Below are positions 46,766-59,759 of a DNA stretch of 64,000 nucleotides, piece after piece. Location of the stretch: contig NC_091274.1 in the NCBI RefSeq assembly GCF_042100115.1, positions 3,162,001 through 3,226,000 of the forward strand, in the 5' to 3' direction. Under the pieces are notes generated by a model. The model was not told the DNA's origin. It searched no databases and saw only the letters and a program-made list of their open reading frames with translations. Within the stretch, counting starts at the first letter, position 1. Every line of letters begins with the position of its first letter. The stretch comes from Alternaria dauci. Lineage: Eukaryota > Ascomycota > Dothideomycetes > Pleosporales > Pleosporaceae. Both the position numbers and the translations under genes were made by a program.

Positions 46766-49700
46766 ATGTCTCTTCCTAACTATATTGTAGCCGATTATAC
46801 TAATAAGATTATAACGTGCGCGCTGCACTTGTATGCTATCCTTCTAAGTAAAGTACTCTCGTATTTTAACGAAGAGTATTAGGAAGAGACTACCCTAGGG
46901 GAGCGCCGCTATATTTAAGAGGCTGTTAATACTCTTGTTTCTAGCAGTGACTATTATATAAAGTATATAGACTTTATTATACCTAATACACCTGTAGAGG
47001 CCTTTATTAGCCTTAAACTATATAAAGGATCTTACTAGTGCCGTCTTTGCACTAAGATTATTACTAGTATATCTGCCTGCTATAATATGCACAGCTATCT
47101 CCGCGAATATAGATTGAATAGTCCCTAGAATACTAGTTCTTATGGGAGAGAGGAGTAGTATAATACACGAGTGCGGATTGTTACATTGTAACAACTATTT
47201 AAGTCTGTTCTACTAGAGTATCGATCCTTAGGGTTAACATAAAAGTTTCTAGTCTACCCCTATAGAGAGTTACCCTACCGAGCTGTTAATAATAAAGAAC
47301 TGAACCTCGAGCACGGTGCCCTGTAATCTCTAACGCTAGTGTCTGCACTTAGCGATAGAACACCTAAATAAAGTAATAAGGAGACTTATATAGCTGAGGA
47401 CAGCGAAGAAGATAACGCTGTATTGCGCGAACAATTAGGTCTAGTATTACGCTAGGCAGAGGAAGCGTAAGTAGAATAATTCGCCTCTTTCCTAGGGGCT
47501 CCCTCTATCTAGACTAACCCTTAGATCGCTACCTGTAGGATTGTAGGCACGTTTAAGGACTTCTAGATATAGGTAGAGGCTCTAGCCTACGTCTTAGTTC
47601 CCTCCTCTAATATAGAACTAAAGCTGTTCTTCCTCTACACTACTATTAAGGGTATAGTGCGCACCTAGTAGAATGTTAGTCTATAGACTTCTCGCTACGC
47701 CTGTATCCGTGTAATGCAAGAGACATGCACCGACATACCTACCTTTCCTTTTAAACCCTACTAGTCTTATAACCTATACTACGCGCTGTTACTACAGAAG
47801 ATCTTTGTATTCTTCTACTGTGTACTAGTTAAGAAATAGAGGTAACTATCTACACTAGTACTACAGATGCATTAATAAAAAGCCTAGGATAAGATCGTAG
47901 AGTATCTTAACACCCTTATAGCTAACTTTCCTGTAGTAAACGAACGATATAGCGAAACGTCACTAGGCGCACTTGAAGCCCTCTGCTATTAGTTCTAGAT
48001 CAGCCTTATTAAGCAGACGGCCTGCTAACGTGACACTAAACTTGCCCTCGCTACTCTAGTTGCTTTCCTTGCACTATCGCCGTCACGCACTAGATTCTTA
48101 GAGGCGTACAACTTTGCGACACATATATTAGCTATTAAGAAGATGTATAGATTTGCCGCACTACAGAAACTAAGAGATAAGTTTCAGCCTCCTGTTAATA
48201 CTCTGGCACCGCCTAATACGTATATGTAAGAGGAGACTTCTTAAGCTACTATAGTATAAGAGGTTAAAAGTCTACTAGAAGAATAAGAGTCTGCAGGGGA
48301 AAGTCCTCCTGTAGTAGAGGATCGCAATTGTGTAATCGTAAACAACTTTAGATTATAGGTTTATAATTACCTTACTATAGAATACCCTACCTCTATAAAT
48401 TAGCTTATTAAACGGGGGCGCCTTCTAAGCTAATTTTAATATAGAGAAAATCTTGATGCATTTGTCTACTAGAATAGAGAAGACGTTACTATCCGCGGGC
48501 TACGTATAAATTTAACTAAATACACCTAGATAGTATTCAAAGAGTATAATAAGGCCTCTAGTATTCTGTATAAGCTCGTATACGTTTCTAGTCGATTAGG
48601 TCTTCCTACTATACTATAGGACTCTCTTGTTAATAACCTAAAGAACGCTGCACTAGGATACAGCGTCTTCAACCTAGGTAACCTAGAACTTTAGCACGGA
48701 AAAGATTTCATTTTCTAATAACTTATTAGAGGAGTTAACTGTAAGGCTTTTAAATCTAGCCTTATTACTAATCTTTAAGACTTTACTTAAGTACAACAAT
48801 ACTGCAACCTTATATAGAAGTTCCTAGCGCATCTTCTCTGTCTTATTTATCTAATAAGCGGACAACCTGCCTAAGGAACTAAGCTCCTTAGTGTGCAGCT
48901 GGAGAATGGTCTTATTATAGGAATGCGAAACATCTACCTCTATAATAAGCTTATTACTATTATTCCCCGTTACTATAAGGGTTATAACAGAGATAAGTCT
49001 GTAAAGACTATCTATTGTTTCCTGCTAAGAGAGATTAGGTCTCTTCTTATGTGGTACACCTAGCTTGTACGACCCTTCTACCTTACAGTCTAGTTACAGC
49101 TTAAGTTATCCCTATAGAACTACTACTACGAGTAAGTAAAAAGTGTACTACTCTAGCTAGATAATAGTAGGAAATAACGTATAATATCTTAATTACTTAG
49201 CTAAGTTCTTCGTCGAGCATTAGAGCGTTGGCTTAGTAAAGAGATTAACATTAGTATAATAAGATATCTGATTATTGCCTTTAGACGTAAGATTAGTAGT
49301 ATGGATAGGTTACTACATAAGTTAACTAAGGAAGATGTAGAGGATATTGTTAATGAGGCTGAGGCTAAATCTTAAGAGATGTAAGCAGGTTATTCTGCGG
49401 AGGTTATAACTGTAGTGTACGCTCTTAACATCGCTAAGATGTTTATACGTAGGTTCGACTAACTAGATGCCCACTTTAAGATATCTACTTGATAGTATCG
49501 TACCCTTACGTTTAGTCCTGTTCTAGAGGACTTTACACCCCTACTAGAGAGTGTTATACTAGTTGCTCTTGTAAAGTAAGCAGAAAGAGACTTAGTGAAC
49601 TACTCTAGGTTACTCTAGGCTAATTTCGGTAATAACGTGCACTTTAGAGGAGAATAGAAGGCTGTTATTACAGCTATTATAGTAGGTGAACTAATAGTTG

Positions 49701-52300
49701 TGTATATTATAGGTACGGGAGCTAGTAAAAGCCTTACCTTCCTACTGCCTGTATACTTCTATAGTTACGGTTAGACAATTATTATTGTCCCTCTTACAGC
49801 GCTTAGGACTAATCTCCTAGAGCGATATTAAGCACTTAGAATCTAAGCTACTATCTAGTAGCACGGTGCCTATAACGAGACTGCATCTATTGTTCTTGCT
49901 ACACTAGAGAGCATTTTATATAAGAACTTCTCTACCTTTGTCTACTAGTAAGCTGCACTTAGTGTACTAGAGAGGATAGTTATAGATAAGTTTTACTACG
50001 TTATCCTTAAGGACGTGTCCTACCGTTATTATCTACTGTAGCTCTATAATATTACGCGGTACTTTACACGTATAACACTTCTGTCTACTACTATACCTGT
50101 TAGTTATTAGGAAGACGCATTTCGACTGCTAGGACTACTAAGCGATATAATGCTATTCTAAGAGCCTACTACGCGACTGAATATTAGCTATACTATGCGT
50201 TATATTAGTAGCACTAGTATCTAGAGCGTTGACAAGATAGGAGAATATATTATAAAAGAGATTAGACTTAAGAGGAAAATAATAGTATATATTAAGTTTG
50301 CTACAACAGCTTTAGAGTTAGTAACAAAGCTTACTAGTTTTGTTTACTATAGTAAGATAGTTAAGAAAGACAAGGCAGTAAATATCTAAGCTTTTAGGGC
50401 TGTAAAGTCTAGATGTATAGTAATAACTAGTGCGTTAACTAAGGGGATACACTTCGACGACGTCGATACTATTATCCGCATTAGGCTACTAGTATCGCTA
50501 ATATCTTACAACTAAGAGACTAGAAGAGGAGGACGTAACGGGCGTAGGTGTAAAGCTATTCTAATCACCTCTAACAGTATTAAGAACACGTATTTTACAA
50601 AGGTAAGTAAGGCTATACAGTTAAAGATATAGGTATATATATAGTATAGGTCTAGTATACAACAGTGCCGCCGTCGTGTTCTTAATAAATACTTTAACAG
50701 TAATGCTAAACGCACTATATACCTGCTAGCAGAAGCCTAGTGCGATATTTATAAAGAGCGATTATATCGTCCCTTAGGAATTAGATATATTAAACAAGTT
50801 AAAGGCGGCGGACATTAAGATAGTATAGGTTCTAACCACTGCACTATTCCTACAACACCTGCTAAACGTAGTAGTCTAGTAGCGCCTACAACGCCTTACA
50901 CCTCTAACACTAGCACTATAATATCTCTTTCGCCCTACGTATTGTCGACTACAGGGCTATATACTAAGTCCTCCCCTCTAATATAGGTAAAGGCCTCTAA
51001 CTATAACACAACGCCTAGTCGAGTACTAACCTTACTAAACACAGCGAACGTTACATTAGAGTCCCCTTTTAATAACTTAATATATAAGCGCAACTACAGT
51101 TAGGGTAAGTATAGGTGATCCGAACAGTTACGTACCTAGATAATATCTAATATATAAGTAGTGTAAAGCTCTAGTCTAAGCCGCGATAACTCCTAAATAA
51201 GCTCTATAACGACTTATAAATAAGTAAGATAAGAGCAAGAACTTAAGTTTAACACTTACCCTAGTCTAGATACTGCGAAGAAAAGGGCGAACGTATTCGA
51301 GTACGAGATACTAGAAACGTATACGTTCTAGTCTTTACATTACCTAGTATACTATGTTGCTAGGGACGACTTTAATCACCTAAAGAGCTAATGTGGAAGC
51401 CTTGTTAATGCTACTATAAAAGAGTACCGTATCCGCATGAATAAAAAATAGGGATAGGGGTAGTACTAGTAGTACCTTCTTCTAACTAACTGCTATCTAG
51501 AGTGGCAAATAAACGGCACTACACGAATAAACAATAAGCTACAGAGAAGGAATCTATGCAAAGACAAATTCGTGATCTAAGATACTTAGGCCTACCTCTA
51601 GGTAAAATCTAACCTTGTTCGCAACTAGTAGATAGCAAATATACGCGAAGAAGAAGGGGACAAGTGGGACCCTAACTAGGACGATGACTTCCGTTAACAT
51701 TTTCATAGTGTAGTGAATTTTAGAGAAGACTATAAAGCTAGTTAGATTATCTTAGGTCTTAACCGCATTATATATAAGATGTTTATAGACATAGAAGAAA
51801 CCTAAGCGATGCCGCTAGTTTTGATAGCTAGCGGTAGGCTACTAAATAGGTGAAGGGTAAGGTGCTATTAATATAGTATATTAGCTTAGGCGTATATAGA
51901 AAACCTGTCTTCTGACCCCTATAGGCGCCTTATTCTCCCGTACCAATACGGTTGTGGCGTAAAAGATACTAACTGCGATATAGACAGAGAAACCGGCATT
52001 TAAGTAAGGTCTACGAGCATATTATTATAGTTTACTAAATACTACGTAGATATGACACTATAGCGACCTAGTAAGAACCCGCTCTCTAATTTTATTAATG
52101 AAGGAGAATATTACTATATAATATAAGAGTTAGACTTACCTAAAAGAATGGACTAACTAATAGGGTATATAAAATAGTAAGGTATAGTGAATACAGGGCA
52201 CTAGAGCGGAATAGCTGTCTAGGGTTAGGCTAGGCGCTACTACACTGGGATCTAACATATGAGTACTATAGGGTATCGCCTTTAGGGTATACAGGAAAGT
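46766..52300 (+). pseudogene. RIP-dead tyrosine-recombinase-like / RecQ-like helicase gene
   Basis: From ATG 46766 (MSLPNYIVADYTNK) one frame runs without a frameshift to about 51.1 kb and stays readable to about 52.3 kb, broken only by TAG/TAA (rarely TGA) where Gln, Trp or Arg is expected. Domains follow the order of the gene at 36722: finger region (CRLC.., MHSYLREY), recombinase-like part (LISGQPA.GTKLL; AGYSAEVITVVYALNIAKM, with the expected His now Tyr), and RecQ helicase (FRGE.KAVITAII; GTGASKSLTFLLP at about 49.71 kb; TRLNISYTMR; VITSALTKGIHFDD; GGRNGRRCKAILIT). The part after 51.1 kb is unrecognised. This copy is clearly non-functional. Confidence 0.8.
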
Positions 52301-53480
52301 TGCGAAACGCGGGCGCTTAGACCTGTTGACTTGACTCTTACTCTCTACATCTATCGAACTTAGTTAACAACACTAACTAATAACGCTAAATCCACCGCTA
52401 AATCTAAAGAAACAGCGACCGTAACAGTAGCTATAACGCGTAAGAGTGCGTATAATCCTTGTAAAAGCTGTTAGAAATAATTATTAATTGCTTGTAGGCG
52501 CTTTTACAGCGACGCACTACTAATCTAAGTGATAGAAGGTGAGTCTACTCTAAAAACAGCTGAACTAGCGACCCCGCTAATTACTAAGTTTCCTATATAC
52601 CCTTATAATAGGATAATATACCTAGCTAAGTTTCCTGTATACCCCTAATAGGGGTATATAGAGCAGGAAGCTATAGTTACTAACACTTCTACGTACAGAG
52701 AATATACTATTAATAATTAAAAGGCTTAACTGTAACTTAGTACACTATATAGGACTCTAGTCTAATAGAGGATGTTAACCTATCTCCTCCTAAGACTCCT
52801 AACTAGCCCGTCTGGCCCCCGAAGCGTCCTCCGTAAGGTTTCCCACTTCACCCCTATAGGGGTATATTAAAAACTTTGCTAACCACCCCTATTATTAGAG
52901 TGTCCCCGCTATCTAATAAAGACGATAACGAAGACGCGGTCGATGTCGATGTCCATATTAAAGATCTAGAAATTAAAGAAGATGTTATGCCTGTCGGCGT
53001 TAAGGATAGTGTAGATAAGTAAAATAACGAGTCTTCTTCCGCCCGCTGCATTATAGCAAACATTAAAGCCTAAACTCTTAACGGAGAGAAGTTCGGCCGT
53101 TAGACTATAAACGTTAGCGCCTTCTATTCTAAGATTCTCTATATCACCCCTATACAGCTTACTAACACTATCCTAGATAACCCTACTATCTACAAGGCCT
53201 ACGAAATACTGTCTAAGCACGTTATACTTAATAAGCGCTCCTGTAGTATTAAGCGTGTCGCTAACATCCTTAGCGAGAATAGGGAAACTCTCTTCTTAAC
53301 TACGACTTTATCCGATTACACAGACTAGAGTGAGGAGTTTTACTAGGCACGATTTATAATAATCCTTTAGTCTATCTTCGCTAATCCTTACTATAGTGTG
53401 TTTGATGTTGCTAAAATCTAGGAGGGTGTTGTCTTGACTTGTTGTCTTTAGGTCCTCTTAAAGATTATCGTTACGATCTT
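52272..53480 (+). repeat. 1.2-kb dispersed repeat, copy A (start of SNF2-type gene unit)
   Basis: Corresponds over its whole length to 61626-62867, starting at GGTATCGCCT and including GCTAAATCCACCGCTAAATC and AAATAATTATTAATTGCTTG. The two copies differ at many C/T and G/A sites, and copy A continues into the complete SNF2-type relic. Confidence 0.85.
52850..52894. repeat. Palindromic element 2
   Basis: CCCCTATAGGGGTATATTAA facing CTTTGCTAACCACCCCTATT, inside an apparent intron (GTAAGG..ATTATTAG) of the SNF2-type relic. The same site in copy B (62237-62280) also carries it. Confidence 0.85.
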
Positions 53481-54540
53481 GCGCCCTAAGCGTCGGCGTG
53501 ACTTAGTCTCTTATTGTAAGGTACAGTAAAAGGCAGCCGCTATTTAAGCGCTGCAGTAATCGATTAAGAACGTAACGCTTAACGCTGTACTAGAGTAAGT
53601 AGAGGCCGGCGCCTGACAGACTGTCTAGAACTTAAGGAAGAAGGGCGGTCGTCTGCCGAAGAAGGCTAAAGTGTAACTACTCTTAGATGAGTTCATTAGC
53701 GAAATCGACGACCTAGATGACGCCCCGTCTCCTAACGGTGCTTCTACTGCCCCTCGTGAAGTTAGCGACATTGCCGGCTACTCCGTCGAAGAGGTTATCA
53801 AGATGTACATGGAGGACATGGATACTTCCACCGCTAAACTAGCCCTCGAAGCCGAGTAAATTGAGCGTAAGAAGCGGGATGCTAGGTCTTGCGTTGATTA
53901 AGTCTAGGACCTCTAGTAGCGCCCCTAAGCGCATAAGTGCTACGCTTAAAACTTGGCTCTTCTCTATAATGCTGCTCTTAAGCATATAAGACAGATTGTT
54001 ACGGCCCTAATGAAGAACAAGCGCAAGAAGCCTATCCTAGATGCGATAAAGTTAGAGTATGAGCGCAATAAGGAGGTAGCGACGCTTATTACTAAGGCTG
54101 CAGAAGTCGATGTTAACACTGCACTAGACCCGGTCGCCGCTCTCGCTGCTGAGGTAGACGAGGATATTCGACGGTGCGCTGAGAGTAGGATTGAAGTGGG
54201 CTCCGAAGACGACGTTCTCTCTGCTATGGTGGACATTCCGAAAGAGCTGAAAGATAACCTAACTAAGAAACTCTTTGAATAAGCGAAGAATAGTGCGGCG
54301 TATAGCCTACAGTACCTCTTCGAGGCCTGTATCGAGGCCTACATCCGAAATATAAAAGATAAGGTAATTCTAGGCACTAGCTTCGCGCTGCGATAGTAGT
54401 AGGTGATAGGAACTAAGTAGGTCACAGATCTTGCTACCTATCTTGTAGCGATGTGGATTAACGGCGGGATCGTTGCTGACTATATTAGTTTAGGAAAGAC
54501 CTTTATTACTAGAGGAACTATCGTAAAGGTAAGATTTCCC

Positions 54541-54583
54541 TAAAGGGGGTTGTTAAAAAACTTCCTTATATACCCCCTATAGA
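54541..54583. repeat. Palindromic element 3
   Basis: AGGGGGTTGTTAAAAAAC facing CTTCCTTATATACCCCCTAT, inside the 153-nt intron 54539-54691. Confidence 0.8.
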
Positions 54584-54590
54584 CATATTC

Positions 54591-54626
54591 CTTAGGATAC
54601 CTTAGAAAGTTTCTTTAGAACCCCTA
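54591..54626. repeat. Palindromic element 4 (second in the same intron)
   Basis: CTTAGAAAG facing TTTCTTTAGAACCCCTAT; the left GGGG arm is degraded. Confidence 0.6.
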
Positions 54627-55481
54627 TCGCACCCCCTATTGTATAAAACTAACGTGACTCCTAGACGCGACTAAATTAGCTTACTTAGCAGGACCCTAAT
54701 AACGCTACCCTTATTACCGAGCAACGACTAGAGGCAATTAAGGCCGGAAAGACCCCCCCTACTATGCTCGAGAGTCGACCGTCCCTCTATATTACCTTAT
54801 CTAGTCTCTGTTACTAGACCGCGCTTAAGCTGAACAAGTTTAGTTAATATTTCTAGGTTACCTACATCGGCGGCGACAAGCGCATTACTAAGAACTAATA
54901 TTAAGTGGCTAACGACTTCCTAAAGCCTAATTATCCTATGTAGGACAAGGACTATAAGCTCGGTACCTAGTCTATCTACGTAGTCTCGTATCAGCTCCTC
55001 TCCCGTTACTATAGGCCTTAGAATTACTAGAAGATAGCTAGGATGAACTAGTAACTCTATTATGATAACCGCAATATCCCCCTTAGTTCTTTCGACCTAA
55101 CTAAGTAGTAAGCCGATCTAGCGAATCTTCTAGAGTTCTTAGAAGATAACCCCCGCCTAATCCTTAACTCGCTAGCATATCTCTTCGGCTACGTCTTCGC
55201 TAATAAGTGCTACGACAGTCTTTGAAATTAGTCTTCCTAGTGGCGCACACTACGATAGCTACGTCCAAAGTCTTACATTCTCTTAAGCGGCTATCTAGCA
55301 CCCTAAGGTATAGAAGACTTTAGGAGCTATATCTGTTTAATAGAGAAACCTAAGCTTATTACAGAGGAGTAACGTACATTAGCTGTATACAAAGACGCTA
55401 TCGCGTGTAGCGGCGAAGTCCCTACCTACTACCCTAGTTATAGTAATCCGTACGAACTAAGCCCACAGGATCCTAAGTAAG

Positions 55482-55495
55482 CCCCCCCCCCCCCC
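55482..55495 (+). repeat. Run of 14 C
   Basis: An uninterrupted homopolymer of 14 cytosines directly after a GTAAG donor-like site, in otherwise AT-leaning sequence. It could be an assembly-sensitive site. Confidence 0.9.
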
Positions 55496-55514
55496 GCCTT
55501 CTATCGCCACTCTG

Positions 55515-55558
55515 CCCTATAGGGGTACTTAGGAAACCTTTCTTCGTATCCCTATATA
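55515..55558. repeat. Palindromic element 5
   Basis: CCCTATAGGGGTACTTAGGAAA facing CCTTTCTTCGTATCCCTATA, in an apparent intron that ends after a TACTAAC branch point near 55600. Confidence 0.8.
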
Positions 55559-56760
55559 TATCTCTATATCTAGTGGCTAGGTGCCTAATGCTATACTAAC
55601 GTCTTATAGTTTTAAGTATTGTTTCGTGTACAAGAACTAGCTTAAGTTTATTACTCCTACTACTAGCCCCTCCTATAAGCAGTGCATCTCCTAGGGTATA
55701 ACTACGTAGACCGCCCTCTAATAAATTGTAATACGTTAAGACTTTAGGAGCGCCCTCCCTGTTAACTCCAAGAACACTATTAGTAGGTCTATGCCTAGAA
55801 AGCATGTCTACTCTATAGAGCGCCTCTTCGCCCCTGATAATTAGTAGATGTACACTAACTAACTTACCCGCTAGCGTAATTAGATGTTTACTACACATAT
55901 CTTAGTCTCTTTAGGGACTAACATTCCCGCCGCTAACTCTCGCACGACCCGCGCTCTACAGATCATTAACTTCCTACCCTTAACAGGTTTTCTGCATTAT
56001 AAAGTCCTATACGAGAAGCGTCCTGTCGATTATTCGCTAGGAGACGACGACGACAACCTAGATAAGAAGTATAATCGCGATAGGGAATCTTAGTTCTACA
56101 ACAAGTCCGACCTTTTTAAGGCCTACGATGCTCTGCCTAGGATAAAGCCTAGCAGCCGCAGAGAGCGTATTCGCTAGCTCCTTAAGACCGCGCGGTCTAT
56201 AGGGTGTGACGCCCTAGGCCCTGAGCTCGACTTTACGTCTATGCCTAACGCCGATCTCGCTTAACTCTTCCTTAAGCACTCACCTAAGATACAGGCCATT
56301 ATCAGTCTATATAATAACTAGTGCCTTTTAGCTGACGAGAAGCTTATATATTAGTTTAATACACCTATTATCCAGGAGCTTACCTAAACCGTTATAGAAC
56401 TGCTCTGTATAGCCGTCTACAGCGTCTACTCTAGTAATAATAACAGGGAGTGAGTACGCGTCGCAGAGGATTAGAATAACCTAAAGATTTAAGCGAGGGC
56501 TATATTTGCATCAGCTGCCGTCTTCAGCACTAGATACAATCTTCAGAACGACTGCCGCGCAGCTTGTATGGTCGACACTCTAGATAACGACAACCAAGAA
56601 TAGTAAGTTTAGGGCCGGACCTACTAAGGAGGCCAGCTCCTAGACTGTCACTTTTTCCGCCTAATTATGCGTAGCTCTTACGCAGAGCAGCTCCTTTCGT
56701 AAGTTACGCGATTATTAATTTAGCGATATCAACAACTACGATTATTCCTCCTAGCCGCCT

Positions 56761-56804
56761 CCCCTTAGGGGTTCCTAGAAAACCTTTCTAGCCACCCCTA
56801 AGAG
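56761..56804. repeat. Palindromic element 6
   Basis: CCTTAGGGGTTCCTAGAAAA facing CCTTTCTAGCCACCCCTAAG, followed by a CTTACTAAT branch and CACAG acceptor-like site. Confidence 0.85.
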
Positions 56805-57890
56805 AGGGCGCTACTGTCTGCCTTAACGTTCGGACCTTACTAATATCTTCACAGTAATAATCTAATCGCGTCCCTAGCTTCTGCGTCAGCTTTCATCAAC
56901 TACCGTGCTCCTAAATCCCGCCACCTTATCCTAGAGAACGCCCCAGCCAAAATCGTCGAGCGCGTAACTGCGAATTTCCTTAATAGGTTTATTCGTACCC
57001 CAGCCGTCTCATCCCCCCGCGATGATACTAATTACTATTACTACCACATCTTCTCTAAAAAGGGCTAAGAGCTAGTTCGACTGATGCGCGAAGCCGAAGG
57101 TATAGATAACGACTAGTGGCTGGACCTTTTGCCTTTTACTATCGCCCTAGCTAGCATTACTACTACTTCTGAATCTTCCCGTGTACGCCGAATCGCCGGT
57201 TTCCCAGACGCCTACAAAGACGAGATTATTAACCTGACTGCAGATGAGATGATAGCTCGCAAGGAGAAGCGCACCCTAGAAGCTAGTAGTGTTGACCTAG
57301 ACGACAAATATTACACTACGAAGACGCCTAAGAAGCTAAAAGCTAATAAGGATATATCTTAGCTAGAAGACTACGCGCCTACTATTAGTAGCATTAAGTT
57401 TCCTATAGACGCCGACTTTGGTACAGACATGTACGAGGGATATGTGGAAGAGGAGCTACTCCCGCCGCCAACCCCAGCCGCTATAACTATCAAAGACGAG
57501 GACGAGTTCAAGAAGGAAGCAGTAGCTGACCTCCTCGCCAAGAGTAAGAAAGAGGCCAAGGCCGCACGTGTAGCTGCAGGTGGTCCTGATTTTAGCGATG
57601 CCTTGCCCACGTTCGCTTAGATGTTGTAGGCTTTGAAGGACTACCCCCTATAGACACCTAACGCTGCTAACTACGCTCACTTTACTAGCAGCGAGAAGCG
57701 TTAGCTTACTAATTACATTCGTAAGGGTTAGGGTGATAAAGGATTTACGGGTTTTACTACGAAGAAGTCTAAGACTAAGACTAAACCTAAACCTAGGGAC
57801 AGGTCTTACGATAAGCGTACGCGTAAGGGTAAGGCCGCCTCTTCTAAGTAGGCTTAAAAGACATTCTATAGGACTATTAAGAGGCAAATG

Positions 57891-58451
57891 TCAGCTACTA
57901 GTATACTAAGCGAGGGGAGTTTATAGTAGATACCTATGTCTACAGCGAAGCTTTTCGTGAGGCTACTAGTATAGTCGGGTTAGGCCTAAGCAATATAACG
58001 ATTAGGGGGTCAATAGAAACCTTCTCTTACCCCCCTCTCCCTTACCTAGTCTTTCTTCTTATCCTACCTACCTTTATAAGTAGTGTAGCTTATAAAGCCT
58101 ATACGCTTTATAACGTTAGTATAGTAAGGTATACGTCCCTTCTAGTGCCGTAGGAGTAAGCGGTAGGGGGTGGTTTAAAAACTTCTCCTAATCGAAATAA
58201 ACTATTCGAAGTGAACGAAGATATATAATAGTACTAACGATATAGGGTTAGAGTTCCTTGTATACTATTAATAAGGTTGTAAGGATATAGCGTTTATCTC
58301 TTACGTGATAGGGGTCTCGCTAGTGCTAGTCTATCTATATAGAGTTCCCCTAATAATATAACTAACCTTCCTTCTCTCTACTCCGTACCGTCTACTCTCT
58401 CCTTATATCCTCAAACCAACTATACTGCTCCACTAAACACAAACTGCTACT
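57891..58451. other. Intergenic sequence between SNF2-type relic and next relic gene
   Basis: No gene is seen. It contains palindromic element 7 and a half element at 58163-58190 (GTAGGGGGTGGTTTAAAAAC). Confidence 0.5.
58002..58036. repeat. Palindromic element 7
   Basis: TAGGGGGTCAATAGAAAC facing CTTCTCTTACCCCCCT, in the 3' region of the SNF2-type relic. Confidence 0.8.
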
Positions 58452-59438
58452 ATGCCTATTAACGAGAACAAAGAGCAGGCCGCATAGGTACTTAATGACT
58501 TCGCCTATAGTATTCCCCTAGAGGTACTCTACACTATAATTGACGCTACTATCCCCTAGGACTCTTTAGAGTTTATTATCCTTAGTAATCTTTCTACGCC
58601 CGTATATAATTAGCTAGCGATTAAAATAGTTAAACTCCTGTGGTTGCTCGTTACTAGCTAAGTAAAAGGCTATTTTCTTAATCGCCTTAAGCACGCTCTT
58701 TAAGAACGCCCTCTTATCCTACGCACTAGCTTCGCCTACGATTACACTCTGCTTGGGCTAACCGTCGTGCACGTAGACTATAATACGCCTTTACTTGCGC
58801 GCCTTCCGTACAACCTGCCCAAGAAGCCTGTTAGACGACTCTTCTACTAGGTGCGCACTTGGCTTAGAACCTTTGTTAGTTTTCTTGCGGAGATCAACTC
58901 TCTTGTAGAAGCTGCGACAACGCTAGAGTTACTGTTTCTCTACGTCTCTAAGAGCGTTCCTTCTAAAGTAGAAGACCTTAGTCTTAATTTCGTCCAGTAG
59001 TTGCAGAGCGAAATAGTGGTTTATTCTATTAGCCTTAGTGTCCCACCCCGCTGGGGCCCAGAGTATCAAGGAATCATAGAAAGACTCCTCCTCGAGACTA
59101 CCACCCGCTTTACCGCACAGAAGGACTTATACATCGAGCTTATCTTCCCACACATACTTCACATACCTAGAAATATAATAATTAGTCTTACAAGGGATAT
59201 CCTTCTAGTGAACAAGTACAGCACTCTTAATATCGCGGTGGAGGTCGAAGTTCCTCTTAAGTCCTATCACGCCTTCTAAAATTAGTTCGAGGCCACTTGG
59301 GGCGACAATATCGCGTGGTCACTTAGCACCCTGTGCGGCACGACTCCTCTACCTTCGCCTTTAGAGGGCTAGGATGAGTGGGAGTTCGAGTAGCGCTAAC
59401 CTATTAACTTTTGTCTACATAAAGGGATATATACACTT
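58452..59438 (+). pseudogene. Unrecognised gene relic (possible F-box-type protein)
   Basis: From ATG 58452 (MPINENKEQAA) a frame is readable to about 59.44 kb through roughly a dozen TAG/TAA codons. Its longest intact part is 59001-59279. The early words IPLEVLYTIID and LEFIILSNLSTPVYN recall the start of fungal F-box proteins, but that is weak evidence. No frameshift is needed for the reading. The damage is of RIP type. Confidence 0.4.
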
Positions 59439-59474
59439 TAAACACCCGCACTATAGCTAGCACTAAACTGTAGG

Positions 59475-59516
59475 TGAATAGAGGTATATAGGAAACTTTT
59501 AATATAACCCCCCTAG
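59475..59516. repeat. Palindromic element 8
   Basis: ATAGAGGTATATAGGAAAC facing TTTTAATATAACCCCCCTAG. A half element (AAGTTTTCTCTACACCCCTA) follows at about 59593-59612. Confidence 0.75.
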
Positions 59517-59759
59517 TTTATTTATAGTGCTGCACACTAGTAGTAGCTAGTTACTAAATACATTTTATATGCTACTCCCCGTAAACTCTCCTAAGTTTTC
59601 TCTACACCCCTATTATAGTGACAAATCACCCCCTTCTAGCAAGGCGGGTATCTCTACCTTTACCTTGCGGGTATAAACATATATACTCTTCTCCTATCTC
59701 TTAATTAGGGTACGTGCTTAGGATACTAAACTTACTGCCTACAAACTCTTCCGTTTCTA

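Larger units (their letters stand above)
52360..57890 (+). pseudogene. RIP-damaged SNF2-type helicase gene with introns
   Basis: Reading through nonsense codons gives a Zn-knuckle-like NPCKSC (about 52.46 kb) and acidic and Ala-rich parts with open stretches (53953-54282). The ATPase lobe is GGIVADYISLGKTFI (about 54.46-54.51 kb, from an ADxxGLGKT motif), then YITLSSLCY and TYIGGDKRI. The second lobe ends in TRYNLQNDCRAACMVDTLDN and GRTY.GGQLL (about 56.55-56.64 kb), the motif VI region of SNF2 proteins. A clear intron is 54539-54691 (GTAAGA, ACTAAC branch, GCAG). Others lie near 52.83, 55.48 and 56.8 kb. A basic tail follows (KSKTKTKPKPRDRSYDKR). Presence in two copies points to a mobile-element gene. 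Confidence 0.65.

Noticed and set aside
51893..51925. Possible further palindrome (TATAGAAAAC..GACCCCTATAGG)
   Set aside because: It lacks the GGGG arm, and the stretch reads through as part of the dead gene's frame, so the match may be chance.
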